64,000 bases of DNA from Bacteroidales bacterium (GTDB taxonomy: Bacteria > Bacteroidota > Bacteroidia > Bacteroidales > Tenuifilaceae): contig JAFGDZ010000042.1 of NCBI GenBank assembly GCA_016931855.1, positions 1-64,000 on the forward strand, read 5' to 3'. Both the position numbers and the translations under genes were made by a program. The notes below the pieces were generated by a model. It was not told where the DNA came from, searched no databases, and saw only the letters and a list, made by a program, of their open reading frames with translations. Below are positions 8,861 through 17,960 of this stretch, piece after piece. The first letter of the stretch is position 1. Every line of letters starts with the position of its first letter.

Positions 8861-8945
8861 GTTATTTATTGCTGCTATAATTCGCCAAATGATTATATGG
8901 CGCTTCATGTGTAGGAGAATTATATTAGGTTTCTGATAGTTGATG

Positions 8946-8972
8946 AATCGCCACAGCGTGCTGTGGCGCTAC
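8946..8972. repeat. REP-like palindromic element, copy 1
   Basis: The 27 bases from 8946 to 8972 are identical to 52543-52569. They centre on a 9-bp perfect inverted repeat, CGCCACAGC / GCTGTGGCG, with a 2-base spacer. The element lies between genes and is followed by a pyrimidine-rich tract, as at the other copy. Confidence 0.7.
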
Positions 8973-8980
8973 TACATCTC

Positions 8981-9075
8981 AATACCATAGCCTTCCTTTC
9001 AATACATCAACCTTCTTCTCACTACCTCAACCTTCCTTTCACTACCTCAACCTTCCTCCCACTACCTCTCTTTCA
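8981..9075. repeat. 20-bp tandem repeat, about 4.7 copies
   Basis: Units begin at 8981, 9001, 9021, 9041 and 9061 (last one partial). The cleanest units read ACTACCTCAACCTTCCTTTC. Outer units have diverged at several positions. The array is pure intergenic sequence between the AIM24-like gene and selU, with pyrimidines dominating one strand. Confidence 0.85.
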
Positions 9076-9090
9076 ATAATCATAAAATAC

Positions 9091-9098
9091 TAACTTTG
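9091..9098 (+). promoter_or_regulatory. -7 promoter box for selU
   Basis: TAACTTTG matches TAnnTTTG and lies 19 bases before the ATG of selU. The tandem repeat ends 15 bases upstream, so repeat number could alter the upstream promoter region. Confidence 0.5.
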
Positions 9099-9117
9099 CT
9101 GCCAAATGAAATAACGC

Positions 9118-10170
9118 ATGCCAGCAAAGAACAAAGCAATTGACATTGAGACTTTTCTTAGCAAAAGCCAGCACACCCCAATAATTGATGTACGATCGCC
9201 TTCGGAGTTTAAGCGTGGGCATATCCCTGGTGCAATTAACATTCCCATATTTAACGATGATGAAAGAGCCGCCGTTGGAACCACGTACGTTCAGAAAGGG
9301 CGCGATTTAGCCGTTGAGCAAGGCCTGGGGTACGTAGGGCCCAATCTTGTTCGGTTCGTTAAAATGGCAAAGGAAAAAGCCCCAAACAACGAACTTCTGG
9401 TTCACTGCTGGAGGGGCGGAATGCGTAGCGCTAGTATGGCTTGGCTATTTAACACTGCCGATATATCAACATACACTTTAGTTGGTGGTTACAAATCATA
9501 TAGGAATTACGTACTTAAGAGTTTTGATGCTGATTTTAAATTTGTGATTCTAGGTGGCATGACAGGTAGCGGAAAAACAGCCATACTTAAAGAGATTGAG
9601 AATCAAGGCCAACAGGTAATAGACTTGGAGGGAATTGCAAACCACAAAGGATCTGCTTTTGGTGCGTTGGGGCAGCAGCCACAACCCACAACAGAGCACT
9701 TCGAAAACATTTTATACACCCAGCTAAGCAAGCTTGATACCTCAAAGCACATTTGGCTCGAAGATGAGAGCAAGGCAATTGGTGGCGTGTTTATTCCCGA
9801 CGCTTTTTTTGCTCAAATGCGCCAAAGCCTTGTTATGGCAATTGAGCGCCCTAAGGAGGTACGCGTTAGACGCCTAGTAGAGGAGTACGCCTTTTTTAAT
9901 CCAGAGGAGCTATCTGCCGCCGTAAATAGAATATCTAAACGCTTAGGAGGCGACAACACAAAAGAATGCCTTGAGAGTATAGAATCAGGAAACATTGCCC
10001 GTGCTATAGAGATAAGCCTTAGCTACTATGATAAAACATATACTTATGGACTTAGCAACCGCACACAAAAACCTTATCAGATTGAGCTAGGAGACGATAA
10101 TCCATCGCACGATGCTGCGACTATAATTGGCAAGGCTTGGGATATATTGGAGGGAAAGGAAAAAAGTTAA
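9118..10170 (+). CDS. selU: tRNA 2-selenouridine synthase
   Basis: This 350-residue SelU (also MnmH, YbbB) replaces sulfur of 2-thiouridine at tRNA wobble position 34 with selenium, via a geranylated intermediate. The N-terminal rhodanese domain carries the catalytic Cys97 in HCWRGGMRS (96-104). The C-terminal P-loop NTPase domain has GGMTGSGKT at 146-154. Length matches the family. The partner selenophosphate synthase gene (selD) is not in this window. Starts at ATG 9118 behind a -7 box; ends before a shared terminator. It is a monocistronic unit. Confidence 0.95.
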   Translation: MPAKNKAIDIETFLSKSQHTPIIDVRSPSEFKRGHIPGAINIPIFNDDERAAVGTTYVQKGRDLAVEQGLGYVGPNLVRFVKMAKEKAPNNELLVHCWRGGMRSASMAWLFNTADISTYTLVGGYKSYRNYVLKSFDADFKFVILGGMTGSGKTAILKEIENQGQQVIDLEGIANHKGSAFGALGQQPQPTTEHFENILYTQLSKLDTSKHIWLEDESKAIGGVFIPDAFFAQMRQSLVMAIERPKEVRVRRLVEEYAFFNPEELSAAVNRISKRLGGDNTKECLESIESGNIARAIEISLSYYDKTYTYGLSNRTQKPYQIELGDDNPSHDAATIIGKAWDILEGKEKS

Positions 10171-10244
10171 CGGTTTAAAGATTAGAATTCAAAGAGAGGA
10201 TAATAACGTTAGACAGCTATGCGCTGCAGATAAATGACGATAAA

Positions 10245-10279
10245 AGAGAAGAAGCCACCAAATTGGTGGCTTCTTCTCT
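10245..10279. terminator. Bidirectional terminator between selU and the Usp gene
   Basis: A perfect 17-bp inverted repeat (AGAGAAGAAGCCACCAA at 10245-10261, complement at 10263-10279) has a one-base centre and lies between two converging genes. Confidence 0.85.
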
Positions 10280-10295
10280 ATATGAACAAAATCAT

Positions 10296-11129
10296 TTAAA
10301 CCATTGACGGATTTATACACATAACAGGAATCCGTGCATTATTAGCAATAACGTACTGCTCTTGTGCACCAAACATATAGTCGGTAAAGTCGAGGTTACG
10401 AGTGGTCATTATCAGTATTAAATCGGCCTCTATATCAACAGCTAGTTTAATAATCTCGTCGGGGAAGCTGTTTGTTTTGCCTGCGCTATGTATCTCGTAT
10501 GAGATATTATAGCTCTCAAGATGTTTTTTGGCAAAAGCAAGGTTGTAGTTTACCTTCTTCTGTACGCCAGAGTCAAACGCCGCAGGTAAAATGATATGGA
10601 TTTTTGAACCGTACTGAATAGAAACCTTAATAGCCCACTGAAGTTTCTCCTTCTCATCAAACCTAAAATCCAAAGGCATTACAACGTTTTCAAAAACTTT
10701 GCTCTCCTTAAAAGGCTGATCCTGTACAACTATAAAAGGAATATTTGAACCAGCAATAACCTTTAGAGCCCAGCTACCAGTAAGCTTTTGCACGCCACGA
10801 ATACCATGGGTTCCCATAATAACCAGGTTTGCCTCAACCTCCGAAGCATAATCGGAGATGGTATTAAAGATGCTACCCTCAAGTGCAAGCATTTTAACCT
10901 CAACACCGTACTGCTCTTTAATTCTAAGCTGATCGGCTTTTAGCTTATCGGCAATTTCCTTGTCGGTAGCCTTATTCTTTGAGAACATGCCACCAGACTC
11001 AATTACATGAACTAGCTCAATAATACAGGCAGAACCTAAAGACCCAATTTTTATGGCGTACTTCAAAGCATTCTCGGCAACAGGAGAAAAATCCCAAGGT
11101 ATTATTAGACGTTGACAATTTGTTTCCAT
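10296..11129 (-). CDS. Universal stress protein with two Usp domains
   Basis: This 277-residue protein consists of two tandem UspA-like alpha/beta domains (about 5-145 and 150-277). The first domain starts with RLIIPWDFSPVAENAL and has the nucleotide-binding type motif GTHGIRG...GS (about 120-133). The second domain lacks the complete G-2x-G-9x-G-S/T pattern. Usp proteins bind ATP or AMP and are induced in starvation or stress; the precise role is unknown. It is separate from its neighbours (104 bases from the polyprenyl synthase gene). Confidence 0.9.
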   Translation of the reverse strand: METNCQRLIIPWDFSPVAENALKYAIKIGSLGSACIIELVHVIESGGMFSKNKATDKEIADKLKADQLRIKEQYGVEVKMLALEGSIFNTISDYASEVEANLVIMGTHGIRGVQKLTGSWALKVIAGSNIPFIVVQDQPFKESKVFENVVMPLDFRFDEKEKLQWAIKVSIQYGSKIHIILPAAFDSGVQKKVNYNLAFAKKHLESYNISYEIHSAGKTNSFPDEIIKLAVDIEADLILIMTTRNLDFTDYMFGAQEQYVIANNARIPVMCINPSMV

Positions 11130-11233
11130 CGCTATTCAATTTAGGGTAACATATATTCTGCTATAAATTTAGCACAGATTATTAATCCTAGCCCAATATT
11201 TTATTAAAAAAAGTATTAACGCACAATAAAATA

Positions 11234-12208
11234 CTAGTTTTTACGTGTCATCAACCTCTCGGTAAGTTCTTCCAGAATTACCTTTTGGGCTGGAGCCACA
11301 CTTATTTTACCGAGATGAGATAGCGCCTTTTTATGGTAGCTCTCAATAAGCTCCTCAACATAATCCTTAACTTTTAGGCTATTGTACAAGGCAACTACAG
11401 CGTCCACTTTCATTGCTGGATCCATATTCGGCAGTTTATAATAGCTGTTAAGCAGCTCTAAGTCGCTCCCCTTGGCGTGGCTCAGGGCCATAACAGTAAG
11501 AATGGTTTTCTTGTTTGCAACAATGTCGCCGCCAATTTTTTTCCCAAATACGTGCACATCGCCATAAGTATCGAGCAAATCGTCTTGTAGCTGGAATGCA
11601 ATCCCCATATTACGGCCAAACTCGCCAATATTCAAAACATCAGAGTTGCTAGCGCCTCCAATTATAGCCCCCATTTTAAGCGCACCTTCAAGCAGAACAG
11701 AGGTTTTAAGTTCAATCATTCTAATGTACTCCTCCTGTGCAACAAAACTTTTGGATTCAAAATCCATGTCCATTTGTTGCCCTTCGCAAATGCCCATAGC
11801 AAATGTGTTGAACACGTTTAAAACACTGGGCAAAATGGTAGGCTTAACTTTTTGTAATAGCTGGTACGCGTAAATACTCATTGCATCGCCAGAAAGGATG
11901 GCTACATTATTATCCCACTTAACATGCACCGTTTGCTTGTTGCGGCGCATGTAGGCGTTATCCATAATATCGTCGTGAATAAGCGTAAAGTTGTGAAAAA
12001 CCTCTACAGCAAGTGCCGGATAAATAGCATCATCAATGGTATTGCTAAAAACATTACAGGCAGCAAGGGTTAAAACGGGTCTTATTCTCTTCCCTCCTGT
12101 TGAGAGGATATACTTAATTGGCTCGTAGAGCCGCTCGGGTTGCTGCGGCAAGTTGGTCTGGTTTATCGATTTCTCAACAATATCAGATAGTTCTTGAATA
12201 CTATACAT
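11234..12208 (-). CDS. Polyprenyl (isoprenyl) diphosphate synthase
   Basis: This 324-residue trans-isoprenyl diphosphate synthase condenses isopentenyl diphosphate with allylic primers. Both aspartate-rich motifs are present: DDIMD at 79-83 (with RR at 88-89) and DDLLD at 209-213. The GGKRIRP motif lies at 38-44. The chain-length determinant before the first motif (FHNFTLIHDD) has aromatic residues, which in this family often restrict product length, but the product cannot be fixed (geranylgeranyl, octaprenyl or similar for quinones). It lies 63 bases downstream of the RND-like gene and may share its transcript. Confidence 0.93.
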   Translation of the reverse strand: MYSIQELSDIVEKSINQTNLPQQPERLYEPIKYILSTGGKRIRPVLTLAACNVFSNTIDDAIYPALAVEVFHNFTLIHDDIMDNAYMRRNKQTVHVKWDNNVAILSGDAMSIYAYQLLQKVKPTILPSVLNVFNTFAMGICEGQQMDMDFESKSFVAQEEYIRMIELKTSVLLEGALKMGAIIGGASNSDVLNIGEFGRNMGIAFQLQDDLLDTYGDVHVFGKKIGGDIVANKKTILTVMALSHAKGSDLELLNSYYKLPNMDPAMKVDAVVALYNSLKVKDYVEELIESYHKKALSHLGKISVAPAQKVILEELTERLMTRKN

Positions 12209-12271
12209 AACAGTACTATTAGGTTGTTTTCGGTTGCAGGGGAAATGGCCTTAATGCTATAGCCTCCTAGT

Positions 12272-14692
12272 TTATTCTACAGAATTTGCTGAAACTGCTG
12301 CCAGATCCTGCTCATCGGTACTATTCTCCAGATCAACGTCATCATCGTCAAAACCGCCAGTAAACTCAAGAGCTGGTTCATACACGGGCTCTTGGGGCGA
12401 TTTCCTATCGGCCGATAGCAAAATTGAAGGCAGAATAAACAAGTTGCTAAAAAGCGCAAAGAGTAAAGTTAATGAAACTAAGATACCTAATGAAACGGTT
12501 CCGCCAAAACGAGATGCGGCAAAAATGCCAAAGCCAAAGAAAAGTACAATAGATGTGTAAATTAGGCTTATTCCCGTTTCGCGAATAGCATAAATAACAG
12601 AGGCCTTAATATTACCACTATTACGAACAAGCTCCTGCCTATACTTTGCCAAGAAGTGAATTGAATTATCAATTGAAATACCAAAGGCTATACTAAACAC
12701 AATCACAGTACTAGGTTTAAGGCTAATATCCAAAAAGCCCATGGCAGCAGCAGTAAGTAAAAGGGGTAACAAATTTGGCAGAATGGAGAACATAACCATT
12801 TTAAACTTACGGAACATCCAGGCCATAAATAGCGCTATTAAAAATATGGCGAGCAAAAGGCTGGAGAAAAGGCTATGTACAAGGTACTGATTGCCCTTTG
12901 TTGCCACAACGCTAGAGCCAAGCACCTTAACTTGTGATGCCATATCGCCATACACATCGTTAACAATGGTATTAACCTTGTTGAGCATTTGGGACATCTT
13001 AATGGTCCCGATATCGGCCACGTTGTACATAATACGAGCGTAGCGGCTGGTTGAATCTACAAAGCGGTTAAGAATACTACCACTACCCTGATTGCCCTTG
13101 GGCAGGTACGAAAGCACAAAGGCCCTATCTATTGATGTTGGAAGCGAGTAGTAAGCGGGGTTACCGTTATAGTATGCCTGGCGCGCAAACTTTGCGGCCT
13201 CAACAATTGACAATGGGTGAGATAGCTCAGGAAAAGAATCCAGCCTACTTTGCAGCCTATTAATTCTAGCAAGTTCTCCTGCACCAAGCGCGCCCTTTGG
13301 TCTCTGAGTATCAATAAGAATATCGAAGGGCATTACCCCTGCAAAGTTCTTTTCAAAGTACTTTAAATCAACAAAAACGGTGTTCTTATGAGGGATATCG
13401 TCAACCATATAGCCATTACTCCTAACCAACGATAAGCCAACAAAACCAACCGCAACAAACAGAACTGTTAACGCGTACACAAAGCGCCTCTTATACAGAG
13501 TGGTTTGCACAACCCTACAAATTGCAGAGCGAAAGCCCGCATTATCTAAATGTTTAAGGTTTTTTGTATTGGGGGATGCCAGAAAGCTGAAAACCGCGGG
13601 TATTAGAATTAATGAAAGACAAAACACTATCATTATGTCAATTGAGGCAACGATACCAAACTCAACAAGAATTTTTGTATTAGTAACTATAAATGTTCCA
13701 AAACCAGCTGCTGTAGTTAAATTAGTTAGTAAAGTAGCACTTCCAATTTTCTGTATTACACGCTGTAGCGCCTTAATTTTATTCCCATGGTAGCTATACT
13801 CATGATGATACTTATTAAGCAGATGTATTGAGTTTGGAACTCCAATAACTATAACCAGGGTTGGAATAACTGCGGTTAGCAAGGTTATTTCGAAACCAAG
13901 AATTCCCATTGTGCCAATAGCCCAAATAACGGATATGGCTACAACCAGTAAGCTAAACAGGACAATTTTAAAGGAGCGGAAGAGTAAAAACAGGATTAGG
14001 GCTGTAACTAAAACCGCTAGGAATATGAACATGAACATCTCGACCTTAACCATCTCGCCAATTGTAACGCGAATGTAGGGCAAGCCAGAATAGTGCAAAT
14101 CATTGCCCGACTGCTCCTCATAAGCACTACACGTAGAAACGATTTTCTCCATAAAAGGAATCCGCTCCTTTGTTGTAATAATACTCCCATCGAGAACAGC
14201 AACCATAAGGTATGTTTGGGTAGTATTGTTAAACAGGAGCCCATTGTAGAACTTAAGCTCCAAGGTTCGTGCGGCAAGCGAATCTATTTGCTGCTGGGCA
14301 GCAAGCGTATCAGGAAAAACCTTAGCAAACTCAAACTGCTTTGCTGCGGCATTCTTTCTCAAGTCAAAAATATCTGTAACAGAAAAAACCTGCTCAACAC
14401 CCGATATCGAAAGAAGATTGCGCTTTAAAGTAGCCCAATGCTCCAAGTGCTGCTTAGAGAAGAAAGAGGAATCGGTAACACCAATTACCATAATATTCTC
14501 CCCCTTACCAAACTGGTTGGCAAAGCGCTTTTGCTCCAGAAGCAAAGAATCGCTTTGAGGCAAAAGAGGAGCCGGAGAGTAAGAGAACTTAACGGTACTT
14601 GCAAAATAACCCATTACAAGAGTTAAAAGGCCTATTACAACAAGGAGCCCAACTCTATTTCGCAAAATAAAACGCGCAATTAACTGAAACAT
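12272..14692 (-). CDS. RND superfamily transporter (MMPL/HAE3 type)
   Basis: This 806-residue membrane protein shows the RND layout of one N-terminal helix (about 14-30), a large periplasmic loop, five helices, then a repeat of the same plan. It belongs to the MMPL/HAE3 branch that exports lipids and hydrophobic molecules, including hopanoids. The GxxxDY-like proton relay of the second half reads SIAFGISIDNSIHF. The C-terminal tail is long and acidic (FDDDDVDLEN). The adjacent polyprenyl synthase gene suggests, without proving, a lipid or isoprenoid substrate. A well-formed promoter lies upstream. Confidence 0.9.
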   Translation of the reverse strand: MFQLIARFILRNRVGLLVVIGLLTLVMGYFASTVKFSYSPAPLLPQSDSLLLEQKRFANQFGKGENIMVIGVTDSSFFSKQHLEHWATLKRNLLSISGVEQVFSVTDIFDLRKNAAAKQFEFAKVFPDTLAAQQQIDSLAARTLELKFYNGLLFNNTTQTYLMVAVLDGSIITTKERIPFMEKIVSTCSAYEEQSGNDLHYSGLPYIRVTIGEMVKVEMFMFIFLAVLVTALILFLLFRSFKIVLFSLLVVAISVIWAIGTMGILGFEITLLTAVIPTLVIVIGVPNSIHLLNKYHHEYSYHGNKIKALQRVIQKIGSATLLTNLTTAAGFGTFIVTNTKILVEFGIVASIDIMIVFCLSLILIPAVFSFLASPNTKNLKHLDNAGFRSAICRVVQTTLYKRRFVYALTVLFVAVGFVGLSLVRSNGYMVDDIPHKNTVFVDLKYFEKNFAGVMPFDILIDTQRPKGALGAGELARINRLQSRLDSFPELSHPLSIVEAAKFARQAYYNGNPAYYSLPTSIDRAFVLSYLPKGNQGSGSILNRFVDSTSRYARIMYNVADIGTIKMSQMLNKVNTIVNDVYGDMASQVKVLGSSVVATKGNQYLVHSLFSSLLLAIFLIALFMAWMFRKFKMVMFSILPNLLPLLLTAAAMGFLDISLKPSTVIVFSIAFGISIDNSIHFLAKYRQELVRNSGNIKASVIYAIRETGISLIYTSIVLFFGFGIFAASRFGGTVSLGILVSLTLLFALFSNLFILPSILLSADRKSPQEPVYEPALEFTGGFDDDDVDLENSTDEQDLAAVSANSVE

Positions 14693-14747
14693 CTAAAGAG
14701 TTTTATTGAGAAGAAAGATGATAAACTTTGGGAAAATCAACAGCCGC

Positions 14748-14778
14748 CAAATTTAAAGAATTCTTAGTCGATTACAAA
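14748..14778 (-). promoter_or_regulatory. Promoter of the RND-like gene
   Basis: On the minus strand a TTTG at 14778-14775 is followed after 19 bases by TAAATTTG at 14755-14748, a complete match to both halves of the Bacteroidota promoter consensus. The start codon lies 55 bases downstream. Confidence 0.65.
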
Positions 14779-14890
14779 TTTTGCACAGGACACAAGCCTT
14801 TTTATTACTGATTTTAAGAGCCTTGTATATATCTCTTCAAAAACTAGCCGTTTTTTGATAGCGTATTTTAGTTTAACCCATTGAATTCTT

Positions 14891-14898
14891 TATTTTTG
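14891..14898 (+). promoter_or_regulatory. -7 promoter box for the Na/Pi symporter gene
   Basis: TATTTTTG matches TAnnTTTG, 32 bases before the ATG. A weak TTTA lies at the -33 position. Confidence 0.5.
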
Positions 14899-14930
14899 CA
14901 CGAACTTCGGAAATTAGCAACTTTACATAG

Positions 14931-16652
14931 ATGAATTACGGAATACTGGACTTTTTGACAATGGTAGGTTCTCTAGGTCTTTTCCTTTTTGGAATGAAGA
15001 TGCTTAGTGAATCGCTCCAGAAGGTTGCCGGCGATAAGATGAGGAATATCTTAGCGGCAATGACATCTAACCGCCTAAAAGGCATTCTAACGGGAATGCT
15101 AGTTACAATGGTAGTGCAATCATCCTCGGCAACAACGGTAATGGTTGTTAGCTTTGTTAATGCCGGATTGCTAAACCTTGTACAGTCAATAGGGGTAATA
15201 ATGGGAGCCAACATTGGAACAACATTTACCGCTTGGCTTATCTCTCTGCTTGGATTCAAATTTCAAATAAGTGCGCTGGCATTGCCGCTTATTGGCCTTA
15301 GCTTCCCCTTGCTCTTTTCCAAGAACAACAAGCGACAATCGTGGGGAGAACTTATTATTGGCTTCTCGTTGCTATTTATGGGTCTCGACTTTCTTAAGAG
15401 CTCGGTGCCCAACATTGGCGAAAACCCAGAGATCCTCTCTTTCCTATCAAACTACACCAACCTAGGAATGGGCTCTGTTGCCATTTTTATTGCCATTGGA
15501 ACTATACTTACCGTTGTTATTCAATCGTCTAGTGCAACCATGGCGCTAACCCTAGTTATGTGTAACCAGGGTTGGATTAGCTATGAGCTTGCAGCAGCCA
15601 TGGTTCTGGGCGAAAACATAGGTACTACAATAACTGCAAACATTGCCGCAGCTGTGGCCAACGTCTCGGCGAAACGGGCAGCAAGGGCGCACCTTATTTT
15701 CAACCTTTTCGGCGTGTTCTGGATGTTTCTCATCTTTAAATGGTTTATTGGAACAATATCCGATCATCTAATTAATATGGGTGCAGTAAATCCGTTTGAG
15801 AATCCAGAGGGAGTTCCCATTGCGCTTAGCGTATTCCATAGCTCATTTAACCTAATCAATACCTTTGTGCTGGTTTGGTTTACCCCTCTTATTGTAAAGC
15901 TGGTTACAAAGCTAATTCCTATTAAGGATGCAGAGGAAGAGGAGTTTAGGCTTAAGCATATTGGCATTGGTATTATGTCAACCGCAGAGCTTTCCCTGTT
16001 GCAAACCAAGAAGGAGATTATTATATACTCAAAGCGAACCACAAAGATGTTCGGTTTTGTTAGGGAACTGTTTAAGGAAACTAACGATAAAAATTTCCAA
16101 CAGATTTTTGAACGAATTGCCAAATATGAGGATATAAGCGATAGGGTTGAAGTTGAGATTGCCACCTACCTGAACAAAGTATCTGGACACGACCTTAGCG
16201 AGGAGAGCTCCAAGCGATTACAGGCTATGTTTAAGATTATTAGCGATATTGAATCGATATCTGACTGCAACTACAACCTAGCTCGTACGCTTAGGCGCAA
16301 AAAAGAGGCAAACATTTGGTTTAACCAAGAGGTACGCGATAACCTAAACAAGATGTTCGACCTTGTAGAGGAGTCGCTCCAAATAATGAACGCTAACCTA
16401 GAAGTAGGCTATACTGGCATAAACCTTGGCCCCGCATACGAAATTGAGGAGCGTATTAACCAGTATAGGAATGGCTTAAAGGAAGAGCACATTAAAAACG
16501 TTGAAGGCAACAAGTACAAGTACCAAGCTGGCGTTATTTACAACGATTTGTTCTCTGAGGCAGAAAAGTTAGCCGATTACGCTATTAACGTTTCCGAAGA
16601 TGTTGCTGAGATTAACAACCTGCTTGTTAAGCCAACTTCGCAGGGCAAATAA
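14931..16652 (+). CDS. Na+/phosphate cotransporter (NptA/PNaS family) with PhoU-like tail
   Basis: This 573-residue protein has a membrane part (about 1-330) with the duplicated QSSSAT motif (63-69 and 198-203) that marks the two inverted repeats of the Na/Pi symporter fold. The C-terminal region (about 350-560) is helical and PhoU-like, probably regulating transport in response to phosphate. It should import inorganic phosphate with sodium. Length is normal for the family. The gene stands alone between divergent promoters and a strong terminator. Confidence 0.93.
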   Translation: MNYGILDFLTMVGSLGLFLFGMKMLSESLQKVAGDKMRNILAAMTSNRLKGILTGMLVTMVVQSSSATTVMVVSFVNAGLLNLVQSIGVIMGANIGTTFTAWLISLLGFKFQISALALPLIGLSFPLLFSKNNKRQSWGELIIGFSLLFMGLDFLKSSVPNIGENPEILSFLSNYTNLGMGSVAIFIAIGTILTVVIQSSSATMALTLVMCNQGWISYELAAAMVLGENIGTTITANIAAAVANVSAKRAARAHLIFNLFGVFWMFLIFKWFIGTISDHLINMGAVNPFENPEGVPIALSVFHSSFNLINTFVLVWFTPLIVKLVTKLIPIKDAEEEEFRLKHIGIGIMSTAELSLLQTKKEIIIYSKRTTKMFGFVRELFKETNDKNFQQIFERIAKYEDISDRVEVEIATYLNKVSGHDLSEESSKRLQAMFKIISDIESISDCNYNLARTLRRKKEANIWFNQEVRDNLNKMFDLVEESLQIMNANLEVGYTGINLGPAYEIEERINQYRNGLKEEHIKNVEGNKYKYQAGVIYNDLFSEAEKLADYAINVSEDVAEINNLLVKPTSQGK

Positions 16653-16672
16653 CTTAGTATGTAAGCATTAAA

Positions 16673-16711
16673 AAAGAGAGCGGTAGCAAAATTTGCTACC
16701 GCTCTCTTTCT
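16673..16711. terminator. Bidirectional terminator between the Na/Pi symporter and bactofilin genes
   Basis: A perfect 18-bp inverted repeat (AAAGAGAGCGGTAGCAAA at 16673-16690, complement at 16692-16709) has a one-base centre and lies between converging genes. Confidence 0.85.
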
Positions 16712-16756
16712 TTAGAGAGTAGGACATTACCCTACTCAACAATATACTTTACAGAG

Positions 16757-17161
16757 TTACGCTTTTGTTTCCTTATCGGTTGACGCAAAAGGCTTACTCT
16801 CCACTTTAGTGGGCTCTCCGGCCATATCGCAATAACCAGTAAAACGAGAACCTGGCTCAATGGCAAGCTTAGAGGTAACAATATCGCCATTAATTCTTGC
16901 AGTAGATTTTAGCGCAAGCAGCTCACCAACAATAACCTTTCCATCGATAGTACCAGAAATATCGGAGTTTTTACAAGCCACCTCGCCTTTAATTCTACCC
17001 GTTTCGCCAACAACAACCTTACCTTTTGCTTGGATGTTTCCAACAAGAGTTCCATCTATTCTTAAATCGCCATTACAGGTTATGTCACCATTTATTTCTG
17101 TGCCAAAACCTATAAGGTTAATGTTATTAGAAACCTGTTCTGCTTCGTTATACTTTGCCAT
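16757..17161 (-). CDS. Bactofilin family cytoskeletal protein
   Basis: This 134-residue protein is a DUF583/bactofilin: a short N-terminus followed by a right-handed beta-helix of short repeats (GDITCNGDLRIDGTLVGNIQ, then KVVVGETGRIKGEVACK and similar). Bactofilins polymerise without nucleotide into membrane-associated filaments that shape the cell or place wall enzymes. The C-terminal tail is short and polar. It has its own -7 box and follows a rhomboid-containing cluster but need not belong to it. Family assignment is secure; the specific role is not. Confidence 0.92.
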   Translation of the reverse strand: MAKYNEAEQVSNNINLIGFGTEINGDITCNGDLRIDGTLVGNIQAKGKVVVGETGRIKGEVACKNSDISGTIDGKVIVGELLALKSTARINGDIVTSKLAIEPGSRFTGYCDMAGEPTKVESKPFASTDKETKA

Positions 17162-17210
17162 TGTATTATTATTTAAGTAATTAACCCATTTGATAAAATG
17201 TACAAGCCAA

Positions 17211-17218
17211 CAAATATA
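17211..17218 (-). promoter_or_regulatory. -7 promoter box for bactofilin
   Basis: Minus strand reads TATATTTG (TAnnTTTG), 49 bases before the ATG. No clear -33 element. Confidence 0.4.
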
Positions 17219-17269
17219 AAAAAATAGCGTTTGCTTTAAAATTTATTGGCCTTATGCTTTGACAAATTT

Positions 17270-17959
17270 TTATTGTTTAGGATCAGTTTCGTTACTTTTC
17301 AGAGAGCTATCATCTGCCCAGTAAGGGTTATCCCCATCGTCATCGTCCTCATCCTCCTCATCGGCAAAGCTATTAACCCAAAAGTTATGCCTGGTAATAG
17401 GCCCTTGATTGCGAAAGCAGATAGCGGTAACAAGCCCCCAGAATCCTCCAAAAAAATGGGATTCCCACGATACTCCTGTAGAAAAAGGGAATATTCCCCA
17501 AACTAACCCACCGTAAAGAAAAACCACAATTAACGACAAGGCTGCCAGATGTATATTACCCCTAATTACCCCGCTAAAAAAGAGAAAAGAGGCTACTCCG
17601 TAAATAATTCCACTTGCGCCAACGTGGTAGCTCTCGCGGCCAAAAATCCAAACCAGAACTCCTGTGAGCAACCACACCAGAATTAGAATTTTATAGGCTA
17701 ACGCTCTATAGAAGTAATTTATTGCTGTACCTAGAATAAGTATTGGGAGCGTATTGGCAAATAGGTGCTTAAAACCTGAATGGAGAAGCGGAGCCAAAAC
17801 AATACCCATTAGGCCTGTAGCCCTACGCGGATAAACACCTCCCCTATAAAACTCCAACTCGGCAACGCTATCCACCAAAGCAATAAGCCAAAGAAAAAGC
17901 ACTAGTAGCAATGGAATTGCTAAACTTAACTTAAACTTTTTCTTTTCAAAACTATCCAT
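17270..17959 (-). CDS. Rhomboid family intramembrane serine protease
   Basis: This 229-residue protein has about six transmembrane helices. Residues expected for a rhomboid active site are present: the HxxxN element HLFAN at 65-69, the catalytic serine in GASG (Ser116) and the catalytic His168 in WESHFF. The tail is very acidic (EEDEDDDDGD) and cytosolic. It cleaves within transmembrane segments; substrates are unknown. The ATG at 17959 lies one base after the stop of the upstream gene and has a GGGA-like sequence before it; an ATG at 17980 would add seven residues and overlap that gene. Translation is therefore probably coupled to the CotH-like gene. Confidence 0.9.
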   Translation of the reverse strand: MDSFEKKKFKLSLAIPLLLVLFLWLIALVDSVAELEFYRGGVYPRRATGLMGIVLAPLLHSGFKHLFANTLPILILGTAINYFYRALAYKILILVWLLTGVLVWIFGRESYHVGASGIIYGVASFLFFSGVIRGNIHLAALSLIVVFLYGGLVWGIFPFSTGVSWESHFFGGFWGLVTAICFRNQGPITRHNFWVNSFADEEDEDDDDGDNPYWADDSSLKSNETDPKQ

Positions 17960-17960
17960 A

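Noticed and set aside
8725-9117. A hidden small gene between the AIM24-like gene and selU
   Set aside because: The interval is filled by a terminator, a REP-like element and the 20-bp repeat array, with no frame of any length.
15764-16165. 133-codon minus-strand frame opposite the Na/Pi symporter gene
   Set aside because: A shadow of the coding strand with no start signal.
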